Source: Fuscibacter oryzae
GTDB taxonomy: Bacteria; Pseudomonadota; Alphaproteobacteria; Rhodobacterales; Rhodobacteraceae
Assembly (NCBI RefSeq): GCF_016765795.1
Contig: NZ_JAESVP010000002.1
Coordinates: 248,001 to 312,000 of the forward strand
DNA: 64,000 bases
Reading direction: 5' to 3'
A program made the position numbers and the translations under genes. Position 1 is the stretch's first letter. Each line of letters starts with the position of its first letter. Below, one piece after another: positions 59,170-64,000 of the stretch. The notes below the pieces were generated by a model. The model made no database searches, had not been told where the DNA came from, and was given only the letters and a program-made list of their open reading frames with translations.

Positions 59170-60549
59170 TCAGCAGTTCGGTACGTTGACGGCCAGACCG
59201 CCAAGGCTGGTTTCCTTGTATTTCTCATGCATGTCATGGCCGGTCTGGCGCATGGTTTCGATGCAGGCATCAAGGGAAACCAGATGCACGCCGTCGCCGC
59301 GCAGGGCAAGGCTGGCGGCCGAAACCGCCTTGATTGCGCCAAGGCCGTTCCTTTCGATGCAAGGCACCTGCACCAGACCTTTGACCGGATCGCAGGTCAT
59401 GCCCAGATGATGTTCCAGCGCGATTTCGGCGGCGTTTTCCACCTGCATCACCGTGCCGCCCATCACCGCACAGAGGCCCGCCGCTGACATCGCGGCGGCA
59501 CTGCCGACCTCTGCCTGACAGCCGCATTCCGCGCCCGAGATCGAGGCGTTGTGCTTGCACAGGCCCCCGACGGCGGCGGCGGTCAGCAGGAAATCCCCAA
59601 CGCGGCTGGCGCTCGCGCCGGGCACATGATCCAGCCAATAGCGGATGGTGGCGGGCAGCACACCCGCAGCACCGTTGGTGGGGGCGGTCACAACCTGGCC
59701 ACCTGCGGCGTTTTCCTCATTCACCGCCATCGCATAAAGCGACATCCAGTCATTGATCGTATGGGGCGGGGTCTGGTTCAGCCCGCGTTCGGCCATCAGC
59801 GCATCATGGATGCCCTTGGCACGGCGGCGCACCTTCAATCCGCCGGGCAGGATGCCTTCGCCCACCATGCCGCGCGAAATGCAGGCGTTCATCACCTCCC
59901 ACAGCCGGGAAAGGCCCTTGTCGATCTCGGCCTTGGTGCGGAACTTCAGCTCATTTGCCAGCTTCATCTGCGCGATCGTCAGGCCCGAGGATTTGGCCAT
60001 AGCCAGCATCTCGTCCGCCGTCTCGAACGGATAGGGCACATCGGCCTTGGCCCGCGCCTTGCCAGCCCCGGCATCAGCCAGTTCGGCGGCGGTCAGCACG
60101 AAGCCGCCGCCAATGGAGTAATAGGTTTCCTGCAAGATCACGTCGCCTTGGGCATCGGTTGCCTTCAGGATCATGCCATTGGCATGGCCGGGCAGGGCAG
60201 GGCCGAAATCGAAAGTCAGGTCTTTCTTGGGGTCAAAGGCCAGCGGCGGTAGGCCGGGCACGGTGATGGTATGCGTTTCGGCAATCGCCGCCAGCGCCGC
60301 TTCGGCCTTTTCGGCGTCATAACTGGCGGGTTCAAACCCGGCGAGGCCAAGAATGGTCGCGCGGTCCGTCGCATGGCCCACGCCGGTAAAGGCCAGCGAG
60401 CCGTGGAGCGACGCCCGCAGCCCATGAAAATGAAAGGGCGAGGCGCGCAGCGTATCGAGGAATTTTCCTGCGGCGACCATCGGTCCCATGGTGTGCGACG
60501 AAGACGGGCCGACGCCCACCTTGAACATATCGAAAACGGAAAGGAACAT
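59170..60549 (-). CDS. sdaA: L-serine ammonia-lyase
   Basis: SdaA is a [4Fe-4S] enzyme deaminating serine to pyruvate. The 459-residue single-chain form shows [20 protein letters not shown] at the start and iron-sulfur cysteines in [21 protein letters not shown] and PCIERNG. ATG at 60549 is the natural start; the upstream proline-rich frame is artefact. The GST gene ends 7 bp upstream on the same strand, so the two are probably cotranscribed. Confidence 0.96.
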   Translation of the reverse strand: MFLSVFDMFKVGVGPSSSHTMGPMVAAGKFLDTLRASPFHFHGLRASLHGSLAFTGVGHATDRATILGLAGFEPASYDAEKAEAALAAIAETHTITVPGLPPLAFDPKKDLTFDFGPALPGHANGMILKATDAQGDVILQETYYSIGGGFVLTAAELADAGAGKARAKADVPYPFETADEMLAMAKSSGLTIAQMKLANELKFRTKAEIDKGLSRLWEVMNACISRGMVGEGILPGGLKVRRRAKGIHDALMAERGLNQTPPHTINDWMSLYAMAVNEENAAGGQVVTAPTNGAAGVLPATIRYWLDHVPGASASRVGDFLLTAAAVGGLCKHNASISGAECGCQAEVGSAAAMSAAGLCAVMGGTVMQVENAAEIALEHHLGMTCDPVKGLVQVPCIERNGLGAIKAVSAASLALRGDGVHLVSLDACIETMRQTGHDMHEKYKETSLGGLAVNVPNC

Positions 60550-60556
60550 GGGGGCC

Positions 60557-61222
60557 TCAGGCGGGTTCGGTGAAGGGACGGGGGCCAAGGCCCTCGGCTG
60601 CGGCGACAGATTGGGCGGCAGGTCGGGTATCAAGATAGGCGGCAACCGCGTGCAATGCCGGATAGTCCGGCAGGTTCACGCGGCGCGGATCATCTGCCGC
60701 GAAAGAGCCAAGCCAGCGCAGCAGCATGGAAAGGTAATAGCCCAGCACCGTCGGTTGTTCCGCCGACAGCCATTGTGGCTTGCGCGCCGCCGCAGCCTCC
60801 ACCGCCGCCAGCAGGGTCGAGATGCGGTCCCGCGAGGCGGCGATGACGGCCTGTTCGTTCGCGGCCCCCGCGGCGCGGTCGGGATAGAACAGATTCAAGA
60901 GGTGCGGATGCAGGTTGGTCGAGGTGAAGAACAGCCACTTCAGGAAATCGGCACGCCCGGCGCTGTCGGGGGCCGGGGCAAGGCCAGATTGCGGCGCGCG
61001 GTCGGCCAGCCACAGCAAGATTGCGGCAGTTTCGAACATCGTACCGTCGGGGGTATCAAGCGCCGGGATCAGGCCCAGGGGGTGCAGGGCACGGTAATCG
61101 GGCGATTGCAGCGCGCCGCCGGTGCGGTCCAGCACCCGCACCTCATGGGGCAGGCCCAGTTCCTCTAGGATCATCCGCACCGCCATCGATGCGGAGTCGG
61201 GGGAAGAATGTAGCCGCAGCAT
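60557..61222 (-). CDS. Glutathione S-transferase family protein
   Basis: The 221-residue protein has an N-terminal thioredoxin-like domain (SPDSASMAVRMILEELGL, HPLGLIPALDTPDGTMFETAAILLWLAD, with the cis-Pro and ExS-type glutathione site) and an all-helical C-terminal domain. Substrate is unknown. AGGAGGAC precedes the ATG. sdaA follows 7 bp downstream. Confidence 0.9.
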   Translation of the reverse strand: MLRLHSSPDSASMAVRMILEELGLPHEVRVLDRTGGALQSPDYRALHPLGLIPALDTPDGTMFETAAILLWLADRAPQSGLAPAPDSAGRADFLKWLFFTSTNLHPHLLNLFYPDRAAGAANEQAVIAASRDRISTLLAAVEAAAARKPQWLSAEQPTVLGYYLSMLLRWLGSFAADDPRRVNLPDYPALHAVAAYLDTRPAAQSVAAAEGLGPRPFTEPA

Positions 61223-61309
61223 GGTGTCCTCCTGTTCGCGCGCCGATCATGGAGCGGAAGGCGCGCCGACAACAGGCGAAAAACGACACATCTGATGCGC
61301 CGCCGCCGC

Positions 61310-62647
61310 TCAGACCGTTGCCGCGAAATCCCACAGCAGTTTCAGGTTCAGCGCGATGATCACCACTGCAATCACGATGGCCAGCGCCACCAGCCAAAGC
61401 GGTGCCCGCAAGGGCCCCATCTTGGCGCGGTCGGCGGTGAACAGGACCAGTGGCACCACGGCAAACGGCAGTTGCAGCGACAGGACGACCTGGGTCAGGA
61501 TCAGCAACTCACCCATCCCCTCGCTGCCATAAAGCAGCGTCACCCCGGCGGCGGGCAGAATGGCAAGGCCGCGCGTGATCAGACGGCGGATCCAGGGCGC
61601 AAGGCGGATGCGCAGGAACCCCTCCATCACGGCTTGCCCCGCAAGTGTGGCCGTCACGGTTGAATTCAACCCGCAGGCCAGCAGCGCAATGGCAAACAGC
61701 GACGGCGCGATGGTTGCCCCCAGCAAGGGGCCGATGATGCGGTGCGCCTCGCCCAGATCGGAGACATTGGTCTGGCCGGTGGAATGGAACGAGGCTGCGG
61801 CAAGGATCAGGATCGAGGCATTGACCAGAAGCGCGAACATCAGCGCGACAGTGCTGTCGATGGTGGCGAATTTCAGCGCCTGGCGCTTTTCTGGCAGGGT
61901 CTCGCCCCAGGCGCGGGTCTGCACGATGGCGGAATGCAGGTAAAGGTTGTGGGGCATCACGGTTGCGCCAAGGATACCCAGCGCCAGGTACAGCATCTCG
62001 GGGTTCTTCACGATCTCGACCGTTGGCGCAAAGCCAAGGATCACGGCCCCCCAATCAGGATCGGCCAGCGCGATCTGGATGGCAAAGCTGGCGGCGATCA
62101 CCCCCAAAAGAGTGATGACAAAGGCCTCCAGCTTACGAAAGCCGCGCCGTTGCAGCCACAGGATGATGAACACATCCAGCGCGGTGATGATCACCCCCAG
62201 CTCCAAGGGCACGCCAAACAGCAGGTTCAGGCCAATCGCGGTGCCGATCACCTCGGCGATGTCGGTGGCGATGATGGCGATCTCGGCCAGAACCCACAGC
62301 GGCATGGAAACCCACCGTGGCCAGGCATCGCGGCAGGCCTGTGCCAGATCGCGCCCCGTGGCCACCGCCAGCCGCGCCGCCAAGGATTGCAGCACGATTG
62401 CCATCAGGTTCGACACCAGCGCGACAGTCAGCAGCGTATAGCCGAACTTTGACCCGCCCGCCAGCGAGGTGGCCCAGTTGCCGGGGTCCATATAGCCCAC
62501 CGCCACCATATAGCCGGGGCCGACAAAGGCCAGAAACCGCTTCCAGACCGACCCGCTGACGCGGACACTGCGGTTGACCTCGGCCAAAGGGGCCTCGCCG
62601 CGCGATGTGGCAAAGCCGGCAAGGAAGGATTGATCGGGGTGCTGCAT
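61310..62647 (-). CDS. mntH: Nramp family divalent metal transporter MntH
   Basis: MntH imports Mn2+ with protons. The 445-residue protein has the Nramp signature [20 protein letters not shown], with the metal-binding Asp-Pro-Gly in TM1 and [15 protein letters not shown] in TM6, plus about 11 hydrophobic helices. ATG at 62647 (MQHPDQSF) is chosen because the open extension to 62695 runs through the operator and promoter. A 19-bp palindrome lies directly upstream. Confidence 0.95.
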   Translation of the reverse strand: MQHPDQSFLAGFATSRGEAPLAEVNRSVRVSGSVWKRFLAFVGPGYMVAVGYMDPGNWATSLAGGSKFGYTLLTVALVSNLMAIVLQSLAARLAVATGRDLAQACRDAWPRWVSMPLWVLAEIAIIATDIAEVIGTAIGLNLLFGVPLELGVIITALDVFIILWLQRRGFRKLEAFVITLLGVIAASFAIQIALADPDWGAVILGFAPTVEIVKNPEMLYLALGILGATVMPHNLYLHSAIVQTRAWGETLPEKRQALKFATIDSTVALMFALLVNASILILAAASFHSTGQTNVSDLGEAHRIIGPLLGATIAPSLFAIALLACGLNSTVTATLAGQAVMEGFLRIRLAPWIRRLITRGLAILPAAGVTLLYGSEGMGELLILTQVVLSLQLPFAVVPLVLFTADRAKMGPLRAPLWLVALAIVIAVVIIALNLKLLWDFAATV

Positions 62648-62658
62648 GATGTCCTGCA

Positions 62659-62695
62659 ATTGCGAATTATTCGCAATGTAAATAACTTGGGTCAA
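62659..62695 (-). promoter_or_regulatory. mntH promoter with palindromic operator (Mur/MntR-like)
   Basis: ATTGCGAATTATTCGCAAT (62659-62677) is a perfect 19-bp palindrome. On the minus strand TTGACC (62695-62690) is followed after 18 bp by AATAAT (62671-62666), so the -10 sits inside the palindrome. TTGCnAAT/ATTnGCAA symmetry fits the Fur-family Mur boxes described for manganese uptake genes in alphaproteobacteria. Manganese repression is inferred. Confidence 0.65.
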
Positions 62696-62778
62696 TCGTC
62701 AAGCCCGGATACGGAATTTGCCGTTCCCCCGCGCGCAGGCCCGCCCTATAAGCAGCCATGCCCGTAAAGGAGTTGCCC

Positions 62779-63567
62779 ATGCCAGCCGACCTTTCCCCCA
62801 TTGATACCGCCAAATTCGTCGCGGCCAAACGTGCGGTGGACTATGTTCAGGATGGTATGAAGGTGGGCCTTGGCACCGGATCGACCGCTGCATGGATGGT
62901 GCGCTGCCTGGCCGAGCGCATCCGCCAAGACGGGCTGCGCGTCACTGGCGTGCCAACCTCGACCCGCACGGCGGAACTGGCGCGGCAACTGGGCATTCCG
63001 GTCACCAGCCTTGACGATGCCAAATGGCTGGACCTGACCATCGACGGTGCCGATGAATTCGACCCCCAACTTGCGCTGATCAAGGGCGGTGGGGCGGCGC
63101 TGTTGCAGGAAAAGATCGTGGCGACGGCATCGGACCAGATGATCGTCATCGCCGATGCCGCGAAAGAGGTCGCCCAACTGGGCGCCTTCCCCCTGCCGGT
63201 CGAGATCATTCCCTTTGGCTGGCAGACCACCAAGGCCCTGATCGAAGAGCTGCTGGTCGGCATGGATGTGCTGCACCGCGATGTGACCCTGCGGATGAAC
63301 GGCGACAAGCCGCTTTTGACCGACGAGGCGAATTACATCGTCGATCTGCATCTGAAACGCATCGGCAACCCGCGCCAATTGTCGCTGGTACTGAACCAGA
63401 TTCCAGGCGTGGTCGAAAACGGCCTGTTCATCGATATCTGCGATATCGTCATCATCGGCCACGGCGATGGCCGCGTTGTCGTACGAGATATCAACGCTGG
63501 CACCGAAGTGGATGAGCGCATTCACTTGGTGCCCAGCGACAATATCTTTACCGATCTTGGCGACTGA
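62779..63567 (+). CDS. rpiA: Ribose-5-phosphate isomerase A
   Basis: RpiA interconverts ribose 5-phosphate and ribulose 5-phosphate. The 262-residue protein has the phosphate-binding GLGTGSTAAWMV and the catalytic region DLTIDGADEFDPQLALIKGGGAAL. ATG at 62779 has AAAGGAG six bases upstream, better than the ATG at 62758. gor follows 110 bp downstream with a REP-like element between. Confidence 0.97.
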   Translation: MPADLSPIDTAKFVAAKRAVDYVQDGMKVGLGTGSTAAWMVRCLAERIRQDGLRVTGVPTSTRTAELARQLGIPVTSLDDAKWLDLTIDGADEFDPQLALIKGGGAALLQEKIVATASDQMIVIADAAKEVAQLGAFPLPVEIIPFGWQTTKALIEELLVGMDVLHRDVTLRMNGDKPLLTDEANYIVDLHLKRIGNPRQLSLVLNQIPGVVENGLFIDICDIVIIGHGDGRVVVRDINAGTEVDERIHLVPSDNIFTDLGD

Positions 63568-63614
63568 AGGGTTGCGCAATATAGCGCGATCCCTACCTGC
63601 ATTTGCACCTTTCC

Positions 63615-63650
63615 AAATACTCCACGGGGGTGGGGGTGTGAAAACCCCGC
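63615..63650 (+). repeat. REP-like intergenic element, copy E
   Basis: AAATACTCCACGGGGGTGGG is followed by a GGGGT...ACCCC hairpin. It closely matches copy D at 59106 and lies between rpiA and gor. Confidence 0.6.
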
Positions 63651-63677
63651 TGCCGACATCTGCCACAGGAGACTGCC

Positions 63678-64000
63678 ATGACCCAGTTCGACTATGACCT
63701 TTTCGTCATCGGCGGCGGCTCTGGCGGGGTGCGCGCGGCACGGATCGCTGCGGCCGAGGGCGGCGTGCGCGTCGGGCTGGCCGAGGAAAGCCGCATGGGC
63801 GGCACCTGCGTCATCCGGGGCTGCGTGCCGAAAAAGATCATGGTAAACGCTTCGGCCTTTCCGCATCTGGTACAGGACGCCCGCGCCTATGGCTGGGATG
63901 CGCGGATCGGCGAGTTCGACTGGTCGCGTTTTCGTGGTCAGCTAGAGGCAGAGCTGGACCGTTTGGAAGGCGCCTATCGCGGCACGCTGAAAAATGCCGG
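63678..64000 (+). CDS. gor: Glutathione-disulfide reductase, N-terminal part (3' end outside window)
   Basis: The frame runs off the right edge after about 107 residues. It starts with the FAD-binding YDLFVIGGGSGGVRAAR and has the redox-active disulfide motif GGTCVIRGCVPKK with the spacing of glutathione reductases. Gor reduces oxidised glutathione with NADPH. ACAGGAG precedes the ATG. Confidence 0.93.
   Translation, partial: MTQFDYDLFVIGGGSGGVRAARIAAAEGGVRVGLAEESRMGGTCVIRGCVPKKIMVNASAFPHLVQDARAYGWDARIGEFDWSRFRGQLEAELDRLEGAYRGTLKNA

Overview
The window is ordinary chromosomal DNA of a high-GC alphaproteobacterium, almost certainly Rhodobacteraceae/Paracoccaceae (Rhodobacter, Gemmobacter or Tabrizicola type). 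The evidence is a SciP-CtrA pair, a DUF1153 protein, a TakP-like TRAP solute receptor, Usg, DUF2842, DUF2852 and DUF3422 proteins, alphaproteobacterial CcmF/CcmH, and recurring AAATAyTCC-type intergenic repeats. I see about 60 protein genes, two of them cut by the window edges, and no rRNA, tRNA, CRISPR array or intact mobile element.

Layout. 1-7.2 kb: end of lpxB, mnmA, sciP-ctrA, ligA-recG. 7.2-7.6 kb: a 40-residue membrane protein behind an alphaproteobacterial LexA box. 7.5-14.2 kb: Fe-S scaffold, hisI, gluQ, trmFO, a beta-barrel protein, gyrA. 14.4-20.1 kb: usg, epmB-like gene, arginase, enoyl-CoA hydratase, ccmH, ccmF. 20.3-22.9 kb: ilvBH behind a complete ribosome-mediated attenuator (leader peptide, antiterminator, terminator). 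23.2-27.0 kb: TRAP transporter for 2-oxo acids, receptor gene convergent with the two permease genes. 27.1-32.6 kb: VOC protein, bpt, DUF2852, L,D-transpeptidase, kynA, kynU. 32.7-37.9 kb: methyltransferase-like membrane protein, pntAB, DUF3422. 38.0-42.9 kb: glutamine-synthetase-like gene with a polar amino-acid ABC importer. 43-48.7 kb: PhnD-like protein, TerB, PhzF, rlmJ, epmA/efp, ABM protein, secreted protein. 48.9-49.5 kb: an AT-rich lipoprotein gene. 49.5-57.9 kb: pyrG, secG, a VPxPA-CTERM protein, purA, DUF2842, an 818-residue acidic protein, thiN. 57.8-64 kb: EamA permease, sdaA, GST, mntH with a palindromic operator, rpiA and the start of gor.

How the genes work together. Most are housekeeping: cell-cycle control (CtrA, SciP), DNA maintenance (LigA, RecG, GyrA), translation quality (MnmA, TrmFO, GluQ, EF-P with EpmA and EpmB, RlmJ), nucleotide and amino-acid synthesis (PyrG, PurA, HisI, IlvBH), redox balance (PntAB, Gor) and cytochrome c maturation. 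Nutrient functions are 2-oxo acid uptake, amino-acid/amine uptake coupled to a GlnA-like ligase, tryptophan breakdown (KynA/KynU), serine deamination and manganese import.

The less ordinary items are regulatory and non-coding: the LexA-box micro-gene, the ilv attenuator, the mntH operator, matching operator-like palindromes at both ends of the ABC/GlnA-like cluster, and several families of structured intergenic repeats. I found no clearly new multi-gene system; the LexA-box small membrane protein is the best candidate for an undescribed function.
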